From assembly GCA_019414025.1 (NCBI GenBank), contig DXMU01000011.1:1-25625 (forward strand): a DNA stretch of 25,625 bases. Direction: 5' to 3'. Positions 6,943 to 14,374 of this stretch are shown one piece after another. The first letter of the stretch is position 1, and every line of letters begins with the position of its first letter. The notes below the pieces were generated by a model. The model made no database searches, was not told the origin of the DNA, and saw only the letters and a list, made by a program, of their open reading frames with translations. Origin of the DNA: Collinsella sp. (GTDB lineage Bacteria > Actinomycetota > Coriobacteriia > Coriobacteriales > Coriobacteriaceae). A program made the position numbers and the translations under genes.

Positions 6943-7140
6943 GTTGCGGCGTTTTACCAAACGCCGCAACTGCTCGACGCTGCGCGGGCACCAGAGCGAC
7001 AACTTGTCATTCAAAGAGGACGGCATGACCAGAAGGTCTATGCCGTCCTCTTTTCATGCCAATTTGTTCGCTCTGGTGCCCGCTCGCTGTCCGTCCTCTA
7101 CCTGCGGCGTTGCCATGGTGCGGCACTTGGGGACGTTCCT
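6943..7140. repeat. Two-hairpin structured element, copy 2
   Basis: It begins 3 bases after the lipoprotein stop. Hairpin 1: 6943-6954 pairs perfectly (12 bp) with 6959-6970 around the same TACC tetraloop as copy 1. Hairpin 2: about 6975-7026 pairs imperfectly with 7040-7092. Its apex is 7013-7026/7040-7053 (14 bp) around GACCAGAAGGTC, identical to copy 1, including one extra base on the 3' side. A middle segment reads CACCAGAGCG on the left and CGCTCTGGTG on the right, unrelated in sequence to copy 1 but again paired. The outer block GACGCTGCGCGGG and the right block ending GCGGCGTTGCC are shared, as is TGCGGCACTTGGGGAC at 7119-7134. Confidence 0.8.
7013..7056 (+). terminator. Probable intrinsic terminator for the 6382-6939 lipoprotein gene
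   Basis: A 14-bp perfect stem (7013-7026 with 7040-7053) ends in CTCTTTTC. It is the apex of the long hairpin of the repeat element. Hairpin 1 of the element, nearer the stop codon, lacks a good T-tract. Confidence 0.6.
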
Positions 7141-7176
7141 TTTCTGCCGGCAGTTGGGGACACTCCTTGTGCCGGT
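7119..7176. repeat. Tandem GGGGAC hairpin repeats
   Basis: Two GGGGAC motifs (7129-7134 and 7154-7159) are separated by short self-complementary arms: GCGGCA, TGCCGGCA and TGCCGG alternate so that each motif sits in a small hairpin loop (5-6 bp stems). The second motif continues ACTCCTT, as at 4752-4763. Confidence 0.5.
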
Positions 7177-7193
7177 GTTGCATCGAGTGGTCG

Positions 7194-7363
7194 GGAAAAT
7201 GCGTCCCGGTTTTTGGCTGAATAATGGGTCGCGGTTTCCGAATGGGGTGGGTTGCGGAAAGTGCAACCCGGAATAGTGCTCCAAAACGGGACGCAGTTTC
7301 CCCGACGCGCCTCAAACGGAAAACGCATCCCATTCCGGAGCTCCAAAACGGGATGCGCTTTCC
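7194..7363. repeat. Three 46-nt hairpin repeat units (GGAAA..CCC / GGG..TTTCC)
   Basis: Units lie at 7194-7239, 7256-7301 and 7318-7363, each exactly 46 nt and separated by 16 nt. Each has 14-nt arms (left GGAAAxxGCxxCCC, right GGGxxGCxxTTTCC) that pair at 11, 11 and 13 of 14 positions, around an 18-nt loop that usually ends GCTCCAAAAC. A fourth unit lies at 23874-23919. No coding function is assigned to 7141-7404; bases 7364-7404 hold nothing recognisable. Confidence 0.75.
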
Positions 7364-7404
7364 TTGCGGAAGAATTGTCGCAGCCGCATTGAGCGGCGGC
7401 TTCG

Positions 7405-8073
7405 TTACTCGCCTAGAATCAGCGCCGCGAGCTCTGCCTGGCTGTCCACCACGTAGTCGGCGCCGGCGGCTTCCAGCTCTGCGCGGCCGCGGAAGCCCCA
7501 GCTGACGCCCGCGCTCTTAAGGCCGGCGTTGTGGCCGGTCAGAACATCGACATTCGAATCGCCCACATAGAGCGTGGTTGCCGGATTGGCGCCCAGCTCC
7601 TTCATCACGTGCAGCGTGACGGGCGCTTCGGGCTTAGGCGGAAACGCATCGACACGGCCTTGCACCAGCGCAAAGCGCTCGGAACCAAAGTATTTCTCGA
7701 TAAGCGGGGCTGCCGAAATATGATCCTTGTTGGTGAGCACAGCAAGCTGCACGCCCGCGGCGCGCAGACGGTCGAGCATCTCAATCGTGCCGGCGTAGGG
7801 GGCGGTGTGGTCTTCCTTGTGCTCGCCGTAATAGGCCCTAAACTCGGCAAGCGTCTGCTCAAACATACGGCCGTCGCCCGCGTACTCGGCGGGCATAAAG
7901 CGCTCGACCAGCTTGAGCATGCCGTTTCCCACCTTGTAGCGGTACTCGTCCACGGCAAACGTGGGCCAGCCGTGCATCTCGCAGGTGTGGTTGCCGGCGG
8001 CTGCCAGGTCCTCGAGCGTGTTGAGGATGGTGCCGTCTAAATCAAAAATCACATGGGAAAAAGCTGCTGCCAT
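7405..8073 (-). CDS. HAD-superfamily phosphatase, phosphoglycolate phosphatase-like
   Basis: A hydrolase that transfers phosphate from a small phosphorylated metabolite to an aspartate and then water. The 222-aa product shows all four HAD motifs: I, FDLDGTILNT with nucleophile D11 and acid D13; II, VLTNKD; III, the lysine in PPKPEAP; IV, YVGDSNVDVLTGHNAG. A helical cap of about 60-70 residues lies between motifs I and II, as in the Gph/PgmB class. The start at 8073 is preferred over 8151 and 8088, because a GGGAG site precedes it and the family begins right at the first strand. The substrate cannot be read from the sequence; phosphoglycolate is the commonest guess. It lies downstream of hypE on the same strand with a 123-base gap, so co-transcription is uncertain. 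Confidence 0.88.
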   Translation of the reverse strand: MAAAFSHVIFDLDGTILNTLEDLAAAGNHTCEMHGWPTFAVDEYRYKVGNGMLKLVERFMPAEYAGDGRMFEQTLAEFRAYYGEHKEDHTAPYAGTIEMLDRLRAAGVQLAVLTNKDHISAAPLIEKYFGSERFALVQGRVDAFPPKPEAPVTLHVMKELGANPATTLYVGDSNVDVLTGHNAGLKSAGVSWGFRGRAELEAAGADYVVDSQAELAALILGE

Positions 8074-8196
8074 GAAAGCTCCCGTCATTGGGTTTAAAAC
8101 GCACCCCATAATACTGGGCTTCCGCGTCGGGCGTGCTCGGAATCTGAACATCTCCAGGGTTATCAGTTCATATCGCGCCAGCCGTGCAATTCCGTC

Positions 8197-9231
8197 CTAG
8201 CAAATCCTCGGCAGCTGCTCTCCCACGAGCATGTCGAGGATGCGGGTCGAGCCCCAGCCGGTGCGTACGCGCACGGCGGGCCGAGCGTCCGATCCAAGCG
8301 GCAGCACGCGGCCGATGATCGCGGCGTTCTCGCCGTAGCATGCGGAACGCATGGCGGCTAGGGCCGCATCGGCCTGTTCGGCCGGCACCACGGCGACCAT
8401 CTTGCCCTCGTTTGCCACCTGCAACACATCGTAGCCGAGCATCTCGCAGGCTGCCTGCACGTCGGGGCGCACGGGCACAGCATCCTCGTCGACCTCCATG
8501 GCAACGCCGCTGGCCTGGGCAAACTCATTGAGTGTGGATGCAAGGCCGCCGCGCGTGGGGTCGCGGAAACAGCGCGTGTCGGGGGCTGCGGCCAGAACGT
8601 CGGCTATCAGGTGGTTGAGCGGCGCGGCATCGCTTTCGATGTTGCTCGAAAACGCCAAGCCCTCGCGTTGGCTCATGATGGCGATGCCGTGGTCGCCGAG
8701 TGTACCCGACACCAGGATGACATCGCCAGGCTGGCAGTTTGCACCGCTGAGTGTCACGCCTGCGGGCACCTCGCCTACGCCAGCGGTATTGATGTAGACG
8801 CCGTCGGCACCGCCACGCTCGACCACCTTGGTGTCGCCGGTGATGATCGCCACGCCCGCCTCGCGCGCCGTCTCGGCCATGGTCTGCGCGATCTGACGCA
8901 GCTTGTCCATGGGATAGCCCTCTTCGAGGATAAAGCCGCATGAGAGGTAGCGCACGTTAGCGCCCGAGGTCGCGATGTCGTTGACGGTTCCGCACACGGC
9001 GAGTCGGCCGATATTGCCGCCGGGGAAGAACTGCGGCGAGACTACAAAGCTGTCGGTCGACATGGCGATGCGCCCGCTCGCGGGCAGCGCAGCGACGCCG
9101 GCATCGTTGCCCTCGAGCAGTTCGGGCGACCCAAAGGCATCCAAAAAGACCTCATCGATGATGCGTTTCATCATCTGGCCGCCAGAGCCGTGGCCCAACA
9201 GGACAGTGCTATCGGTGGCAGTACGGGACAT
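8197..9231 (-). CDS. hypE: Hydrogenase maturation protein HypE
   Basis: Dehydrates the thiocarbamoyl group that HypF places on its C-terminal cysteine into thiocyanate, which supplies the CN ligands for the Fe of [NiFe]-hydrogenase. The 344-aa protein belongs to the PurM/AIR-synthase ATP-binding superfamily. It has the N-terminal GHGSGGQMM, a central DPTRGGLAST motif, GDTKVV, and ends in LPRIC, so the acceptor cysteine is the last residue (C344), exactly as the mechanism requires. The length is normal. The ATG at 9231 follows TTGGAG. It is the last hyp gene of the minus-strand run, 84 bases after hypD. HypF, its partner, is encoded upstream in the same run. Confidence 0.96.
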   Translation of the reverse strand: MSRTATDSTVLLGHGSGGQMMKRIIDEVFLDAFGSPELLEGNDAGVAALPASGRIAMSTDSFVVSPQFFPGGNIGRLAVCGTVNDIATSGANVRYLSCGFILEEGYPMDKLRQIAQTMAETAREAGVAIITGDTKVVERGGADGVYINTAGVGEVPAGVTLSGANCQPGDVILVSGTLGDHGIAIMSQREGLAFSSNIESDAAPLNHLIADVLAAAPDTRCFRDPTRGGLASTLNEFAQASGVAMEVDEDAVPVRPDVQAACEMLGYDVLQVANEGKMVAVVPAEQADAALAAMRSACYGENAAIIGRVLPLGSDARPAVRVRTGWGSTRILDMLVGEQLPRIC

Positions 9232-9315
9232 ATCGAAAACTCCAATCGAGGACGGAATTATATGGGTGAGGTGCAGCGTCGACCGGCCCGCCGTTCGTTA
9301 GAGCGGCGGAACCCA

Positions 9316-10428
9316 TTAGCCTCGGTAGCGGAAATATGCTGCACAGCTGCCCTCGGAACTCACCATGCAGGGGCCGATGGGATGCTCGGGTGTACAAGCG
9401 CGGCCGAACAGAGGGCAGTCGCTCGGCGTAATGCCCCCGCGCAGCACGTCGCCGCAGCGGCACCCACGCGGCTCGACCGTCGTCTCAACGGGCACGTCAA
9501 AGCGAGTGCGGGCATCAAAGCGCGAGAACTCGGGGCGGATGGAAAGGCCCGAGTTGGCAATCGGCCCCAGCCCGCGCCACGTGGTGTCGCATGGCTCAAA
9601 CACCTGCTCGACCAGCTGGCGCGCCACGGGGTTGCCGTCTGCGTTGACGCCACGGCGGTAGGCGTTGTCGATTGCGGGCTGCCCCTCAACAACCATCTGG
9701 ACCAGCATGCAGATGCCCTGCAGAATATCGACCGGCTCAAATCCGGTGACTACGCCTGGGGTCTCGAACTCATCGACCAAAAAGTCAAAGGGGGCTAAGC
9801 CCGTGATGGTGGCGACGTGTCCCGGAAGGATAAAGCCGTCGATAGTGGTCTCGGGATCGTTGGCGATGGCGCGCAGCGCCGGCGGCGTGGTCTTGTGGGC
9901 GCAATAGACCGAGAAGTTCTGGAGTCCGCGTGCATCGGCCTCCAAAATGGCGGCGGCGATGGTGGGCGTCGTGGTCTCAAAGCCGACGCCCATAAAGATG
10001 ACCGGGCGATCGGGGTTGTGTTCGGCAATGTCGAGTGCGTCGAGCGGAGAGTAGACGATGCGAATATCGCGCCCTGCCGCCTTTTGCGCAGCGAGCGAGG
10101 TAGACGACCCGGGCACGCGCATCATGTCGCCAAAGGTGGTGATGATGGCGCCGTCCATGTTGGAAAGCGCGATTGCATGGTCGATATCGCGGTTGGCGGT
10201 AACACAGACGGGGCAACCCGGACCGCTCAGCAGTTTGAGCCCGGCAGGCATAATGGAGCGAAAGCCATAGCGACCGATGCTCACGGTGTGCGTGCCGCAG
10301 ACTTCCATAAGGTTGATGGCGCGGTCGCCGACGAGTTCACGGATGCGCTCGATGAGCTCGCGAGCCAGCTTGGGATCGCGGAATGCCGAGAAGTCGATAC
10401 CGGAGCGAGCCAGCTGTCCGGCCGCCAC
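9316..10428 (-). CDS. hypD: Hydrogenase maturation protein HypD
   Basis: A [4Fe-4S] scaffold protein that, with HypC, holds the Fe(CN)2CO unit during [NiFe]-hydrogenase assembly. The 370-aa product has the CGTHT motif (C44), GPGCPVC with C72 and C75, a GFETTTP motif, PGHVATI, and a C-terminal cysteine set (GCRCGDVL, CPLFGRAC, GPCMVSSEGSC) that binds the cluster. It starts with GTG at 10428, overlapping the last base of the hypC stop (TAGTG), so the two are translationally coupled, which fits the physical HypC-HypD complex. The sequence is complete, with no missing ligand seen. Confidence 0.97.
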   Translation of the reverse strand: MAAGQLARSGIDFSAFRDPKLARELIERIRELVGDRAINLMEVCGTHTVSIGRYGFRSIMPAGLKLLSGPGCPVCVTANRDIDHAIALSNMDGAIITTFGDMMRVPGSSTSLAAQKAAGRDIRIVYSPLDALDIAEHNPDRPVIFMGVGFETTTPTIAAAILEADARGLQNFSVYCAHKTTPPALRAIANDPETTIDGFILPGHVATITGLAPFDFLVDEFETPGVVTGFEPVDILQGICMLVQMVVEGQPAIDNAYRRGVNADGNPVARQLVEQVFEPCDTTWRGLGPIANSGLSIRPEFSRFDARTRFDVPVETTVEPRGCRCGDVLRGGITPSDCPLFGRACTPEHPIGPCMVSSEGSCAAYFRYRG

Positions 10429-10688
10429 TAGTAAGCCTCCGCCGGGTTGGTGGCGAGCTGGTCCTCTTCGGCCAGCTCGGTCATGGTATTGACGAGCTCG
10501 AGTGTCTCTTGGGCTTCCTGCTCGTCGACAATCTGAATGCCAAAGCCGGCGTGCACGAGAATATAGTCGCCTACCTGTGCCGTCGGTACGAGACGCAGCG
10601 AAACGGGGCGCTCGATGCCCATCATGTCGACGGTCGCCTTAAGGCCGTCGTCGCGTTTGACCACTTTACCGGGAACGGCAAGGCACAT
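10428..10688 (-). CDS. hypC: Hydrogenase maturation chaperone HypC
   Basis: A small chaperone that binds HypD and the hydrogenase large-subunit precursor, shuttling the iron-ligand unit. The 86-aa product begins MCLAVPGKV; the cysteine at position 2 is the essential residue of the family. A GDYILVHAGFGIQ block and an acidic helical tail follow (QEAQETLELVN). The length is normal (about 75-95). The start at 10688 follows AAGGGGAAC. The stop overlaps the hypD start. Between it and hypF lies a 131-base gap with only a small CCATCA/TGATGG hairpin (about 10736-10749). Confidence 0.95.
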   Translation of the reverse strand: MCLAVPGKVVKRDDGLKATVDMMGIERPVSLRLVPTAQVGDYILVHAGFGIQIVDEQEAQETLELVNTMTELAEEDQLATNPAEAY

Positions 10689-10819
10689 AATGTTCCCCTT
10701 TTATACGTTTTGCGCTGGATAGGCGCCTAATTACCCATCAGTTGATGGTAGCGCTCGCGGGAGTCACGAGCAAACGCGTTACACCTGTGAGACGGCGGCG
10801 CGCAGGCTGGCAAAACAGC

Positions 10820-13288
10820 CTATCGCGATGCTGTCTGCGCGAGGCGAGCGCGAGCGATGGCGGCCTGACCGTAGGCGATGCAGCCGTCGTTGACGGGCAC
10901 GGCGTGGGGGGCCAAGACGGCAAGACCGGCGTCTTTGAGTTCGTGGGTAAGGAGCTGAAGCAAAAGTCGGTTCATGAACACGCCGCCCGAGAGCGCGACG
11001 GTGTCGAGGTCTTCACGGACGCAGATCTCGCTTGCGATGCGGGCCGACGCGCGTGCGATGGTGACGTGGAAGTCGAGCGCGAGCTTGCCGGCGGGCACGC
11101 CGGTCCTGATTCCCTCCAAAAGCGCCTCAAAAAGCGGCCTGGAGTTCAGAACATGGCAGTCGTCCGGACGGGATGATTCGGTTACGGAAAAGCTGGCCAT
11201 ATTGCCGGTGGGGCAGGCACTTTCACTGCTGAACGCGCGCCAGGCGGCGGCCTCAAGCTCGATGGCGGGTTCGCCCTCGTAGGTTGCCTTGTCGCAGATG
11301 CCCAGAATTGCTGCCGCGGCATCAAAGAGGCGCCCCATGCTGCTGGTACGCGGGCTGTTGATGCCGCGCTCGATCATGGTGGCTGTCACGCTGCGCGTTT
11401 GCTCGTCGAGACTGTCCAAAAGCCGAGCGGCACCTGGGTGCTCGAGCAGGCCGAGCTCACTGAGCAGGGCAAAGGCGTTGCGTCGAGCGTCGCGTACGGA
11501 GGCCGCCCCGCCGGGGAGCGCCCAGGTGAGCAAATGCGCGGCGCGCTCAAAGCCGCCAAGGCTGGCAACAAGAAACTCGCCGCCCCAAATGGTCCCATCG
11601 GTGCCGGCGCCGGTGCCGTCAAAGGCGATGCCAAGGACACGCGTGTCGGTTGTAAGCTGGCCCGCGGCGATGGCCTCGGCCATTACGCTCGCGATATGTG
11701 CATGATGGTGCTGCACCTCGACGAGCGGCAGATTGTGCTCCCGTGCCTGCTCGCGCGCCCACTGGCCCGATAGATAGCTGGGGTGTAAATCGCAGGCCAA
11801 GGCGGCGGGCGCCAAGTCAAAGAGATCTTCCAAGCGCGTGCGCGCGGCGTTCCAGGCATCGAAGGTCCCGCCGTTTTCAACATCGCCGATATGCTGCGAC
11901 ACAAAACAGGTTACCTCGCCGTTCGCCCCTTCACGAGTGAGCGCAATCGTCGCCTTTTGCTGCGGGCCGCAGGCGAGGATGCAGGGTACAGTGCCGTCGC
12001 ATGCCGGCAGCGGTAACGGCTGCGGAGCGTATCCGCGGGCGCGGCGCACGGGCATAACGGCGCCGTCGACCACGCGCACTACAGAGTCGTCGTAGCGCGA
12101 GAGGATCGCGCGGTCGTTACCGAGCAACGAGTCGGCGATGCCGGCGGCAATGAGGTGTTTCCAGGCAAGGTCGTCGTCGGTCTCGATGGGTTCTTCGCTC
12201 AGGTTTCCGCTGGTCATGACGAGCGCGTGCATACCGCAGACTTCTACCGCGGCAAGCAGCAGATGCTGAAGCGGGGTGTAGGGGAGCATAACACCGAGCT
12301 CGGGAAGGTCATGCGCGACGGACGGCGCGAGCGCGAGGGCGTCGGGGGAATCTCCACTCTCGCAAACGGCACGTCGGCGCAGCAGCACAATGGGGCGAAT
12401 GCTGCCGGTCAGCAAGCCGCGCTCAACGTCGCTGACATGGCACAGGCGTTCAACGTCGGCAAGGTCGCGCACCATAACGGCAAGCGGCTTGTTGCTGCGG
12501 CGTTTGCGGCGGCGAAGCTCGGCTACCGCCTGCTCGTTGGAGGCGTCGCATGCCAAGTGAAATCCGCCCAGCCCCTTGATGGCGACGATACCGCCACCGG
12601 CCAGCAACTCAACACAGCGGTCGATAATGGCGTCGCTGGCCTCGCGTGTGGTGCCGACGGCCGGTGTCGCGGACGAATTCCCGCACGCATTGCCGTTCAC
12701 AGCCTCGCGCCACGTAATATGCGGCCCGCAATCAAAGCAGGCATCGGGCTGCGCGTGAAAACGCCGGTCGAGTGGGTCGGCATACTCCGCGGCGCACTTG
12801 GGACACATGGGAAAACAATCCATCGAGGTGGCCGCTCGATCGTAAGGCAGCGAGCGGATGATGGTAAAGCGCGGCCCGCAGTTAGTGCAGTTGATAAAGG
12901 GGTAGTGATAGCGTCGGTCGGCGGGATCGAACAACTCGCGCAGGCAATCGTCACAGGTAGCGATATCGGGCGAGACGAGCGTCGTGTGCGCGGTCTGGTC
13001 CTGCGATGCCACAATGCGAAAGCCCTGCTCACCGGCAGCGCTCCAACCGCCAGGCCCCAAATCCGCAATATCGACTCGCTCAACGCGGGCTGCCGCAGGC
13101 GCATGCTCAGAAAGCGCGGCAACAAAAGCATCGAGCGCATCGGCCGGAGCGTGCGCCTCGATATGCACGCCGTCGCCCGCGTTGAGCACCCATCCGCAAA
13201 TGCCATGCGCCATGGCCTCGCGATACACAAACGGTCGCATGCCAACGCCCTGCACAATGCCCGTCACATGAATATGCACATGCCGCAT
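10820..13288 (-). CDS. hypF: Carbamoyltransferase HypF
   Basis: Converts carbamoyl phosphate and ATP to a carbamoyl adenylate and transfers the carbamoyl to the HypE C-terminal cysteine. Domains in order (822 aa): acylphosphatase-like (about 1-90, GIVQGVGMRPFVYREA); two zinc fingers with C112/C115/C134/C137 and C162/C165/C184/C187; a YrdC-like domain (about 205-400, KGLGGFHLACDA, MLPYTPLQHLL, MTSGNLSEEP); and a Kae1-like carbamoyltransferase domain with the metal-binding VQHHHAHIASVMAE, FDGTGAGTDG and a late LSGGVFMNRLL. The start at 13288 is preferred to 13315, because GAGGGG precedes it and the family starts at RHVHIHVTG. It lies between nikR and hypC; paired GGGACAGG hairpins occupy the gap to nikR. 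Confidence 0.96.
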   Translation of the reverse strand: MRHVHIHVTGIVQGVGMRPFVYREAMAHGICGWVLNAGDGVHIEAHAPADALDAFVAALSEHAPAAARVERVDIADLGPGGWSAAGEQGFRIVASQDQTAHTTLVSPDIATCDDCLRELFDPADRRYHYPFINCTNCGPRFTIIRSLPYDRAATSMDCFPMCPKCAAEYADPLDRRFHAQPDACFDCGPHITWREAVNGNACGNSSATPAVGTTREASDAIIDRCVELLAGGGIVAIKGLGGFHLACDASNEQAVAELRRRKRRSNKPLAVMVRDLADVERLCHVSDVERGLLTGSIRPIVLLRRRAVCESGDSPDALALAPSVAHDLPELGVMLPYTPLQHLLLAAVEVCGMHALVMTSGNLSEEPIETDDDLAWKHLIAAGIADSLLGNDRAILSRYDDSVVRVVDGAVMPVRRARGYAPQPLPLPACDGTVPCILACGPQQKATIALTREGANGEVTCFVSQHIGDVENGGTFDAWNAARTRLEDLFDLAPAALACDLHPSYLSGQWAREQAREHNLPLVEVQHHHAHIASVMAEAIAAGQLTTDTRVLGIAFDGTGAGTDGTIWGGEFLVASLGGFERAAHLLTWALPGGAASVRDARRNAFALLSELGLLEHPGAARLLDSLDEQTRSVTATMIERGINSPRTSSMGRLFDAAAAILGICDKATYEGEPAIELEAAAWRAFSSESACPTGNMASFSVTESSRPDDCHVLNSRPLFEALLEGIRTGVPAGKLALDFHVTIARASARIASEICVREDLDTVALSGGVFMNRLLLQLLTHELKDAGLAVLAPHAVPVNDGCIAYGQAAIARARLAQTASR

Positions 13289-13306
13289 GCGACACCCCTC
13301 ATCAAA

Positions 13307-13387
13307 ACCGACCAAAAAGGGACAGGTTTATTTTGGTCGGTAAAACTTCTAAACCTGCCACAACAAACCTGTCCCTTTTTGGCAGGT
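13307..13387. repeat. GGGACAGG hairpin repeats, copies B and C, in opposite orientation
   Basis: Copy B: arms 13307-13317 and 13331-13341 are perfect 11-bp complements around AGGGACAGGTTTA. Copy C, on the other strand: arms 13353-13360 and 13380-13387 (8 bp) around the same AAGGGACAGG core. The cores themselves (13314-13329 and 13365-13380) are perfect 16-nt inverted repeats, so a larger stem could also form. The pair fills the gap between nikR and hypF and could attenuate transcription from nikR into the hyp genes. Confidence 0.75.
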
Positions 13388-13390
13388 GCG

Positions 13391-13903
13391 CTACAGTCCC
13401 AGGCTCTGCTTGGTGGCGGCGCACGTGAGCTCGCCGTGCTTAACGCCGCGCAGGCCCAGCAGACGGTCGGCCAGCTCGTAGACGCGCTCGCCGCGACCCT
13501 TGAGCGCCAGAATCTCTAAGCAGTTGTGGTGATCCAGATGCACGTGCATGGTCGATACGATCTCGTCGGTGTAGTCGTGCTGCACTTCGTCCAGACGGCG
13601 CGTCAGGTCGCCGGTATGGTGGTCGTAGATCATGGTGAGCGACCCGATAACATGCTCATCGGGCGTGCGCATCTGCTCCTTGGCGATCGAGGCGCGAATC
13701 AGGTCGCGCACGGCCTCGGAGCGGTTGGCCACGTCGCCGCGGCGCGCGATCTGTTCGTCAAAACGGCGCAGCAGGTCATCCGGTGCGGTAACCGAAAAAC
13801 GGACCAGCTCGGAGCCGGAGCCACTACAGTGGCAGCCCGCGTCGCCGTCCGCCCCGTGCGGATGCTCGTGCTCGTATCCGCAGCCGTGCTCGTGTTCGGC
13901 CAC
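13391..13903 (-). CDS. nikR: Nickel-responsive regulator NikR with His/Cys-rich N-terminal tail
   Basis: A ribbon-helix-helix repressor that binds DNA when nickel fills its ACT-like domain. The 170-aa product has the RHH domain at about 32-75 (ELVRFSVTAPDDLL, NRSEAVRDLIR) and the full high-affinity Ni site: H109, H120, H122 and C128, equivalent to H76, H87, H89 and C95 of the E. coli protein. Residues 4-26 add a tail of seven His and four Cys/acidic clusters (HEHGC, EHEHPH, GCHC) not found in the E. coli form and reminiscent of HypB or metallochaperone tails. It starts with GTG at 13903, one base after the stop of the 82-aa gene, so they are coupled. It lies upstream of hypF on the same strand. 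Confidence 0.94.
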   Translation of the reverse strand: MAEHEHGCGYEHEHPHGADGDAGCHCSGSGSELVRFSVTAPDDLLRRFDEQIARRGDVANRSEAVRDLIRASIAKEQMRTPDEHVIGSLTMIYDHHTGDLTRRLDEVQHDYTDEIVSTMHVHLDHHNCLEILALKGRGERVYELADRLLGLRGVKHGELTCAATKQSLGL

Positions 13904-13904
13904 G

Positions 13905-14153
13905 TTACACCAGCTTCACGGAGCCGACGGAGTTGTGGTCGGCCTCGATGGCCTCTTCGTAGCCCTCGAGCGCGCCGTGGGCCTCGTGCAGCGCGGCCAT
14001 GGCTGCCTCGAGCTTGGCGCCGATGCGCTCCATGTCAAAATTCTCGGTCGCATGCAGCAGCTGATGGCTCCACTCGTGAGCGAGCTCGATGGTGTCGTCG
14101 ACCTGCTTGACGCTCATGACAAGCTGGCTCATGTTCATTCCAACATCATGCAT
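13905..14153 (-). CDS. Small helical protein of unknown function coupled to nikR (82 aa)
   Basis: Not recognised. The ATG at 14153 follows AAGGAG at good spacing. The product is almost entirely amphipathic helix (VKQVDDTIELAHEWSHQLL, then RIGAKLEAAMAALHEAHG, YEEAIEAD), acidic, with no cysteine and no membrane segment. The His residues (H2, H27, H31 and H35, with H56 and H59) are spread along the helices, and a WSHQLLH patch could bind metal, but this is speculative. Its stop is one base before the nikR start, a spacing that implies translational coupling. It is the first gene of the nikR-hyp run, so a nickel- or hydrogenase-related role is plausible from position alone. Confidence 0.8.
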   Translation of the reverse strand: MHDVGMNMSQLVMSVKQVDDTIELAHEWSHQLLHATENFDMERIGAKLEAAMAALHEAHGALEGYEEAIEADHNSVGSVKLV

Positions 14154-14225
14154 GGAAAATCTCCTTTTGTATGGGGCAGTTCAGTGGTTCAGATTTTACT
14201 ACGCCCACTCTGTGCGCAGCTGCAT

Positions 14226-14262
14226 AAGAAAACGGGTGCGAGTCTGTGCGACTCGCACCCGT
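14226..14262 (-). terminator. Intrinsic terminator downstream of trxA
   Basis: A 13-bp perfect stem (14232-14244 with 14250-14262) has a TGTGC loop. Read on the minus strand it is followed by TTTTCTTAT. It lies about 113 bases beyond the trxA stop and before the 82-aa/nikR unit, so it separates the two transcripts. Bases 14263-14374 hold no gene. Confidence 0.85.
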
Positions 14263-14374
14263 TCACTGGGGGCTGTTTGTAACTACCATACTATCCGTGG
14301 TCACACGCGCCGCACCCGGCAGTCTGGCGAGCGGTGCAAAACTGCTCATGGACGGCGGGTAAGTAACAAGCGTA

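Noticed and set aside
7194..7363. CRISPR-like array
   Set aside because: The repeats are palindromic throughout, the spacers are 16 nt, and no cas gene is present. It is a hairpin repeat family instead.
12155..13519. A 454-codon open frame on the plus strand
   Set aside because: It lies antisense to hypF, which has complete domain evidence; high GC content opens such shadow frames.
14154..14230. A NikR operator (GTATGA-N16-TCATAC type) upstream of the 82-aa gene
   Set aside because: Only a GTATGG fragment is present and no second half-site was found.
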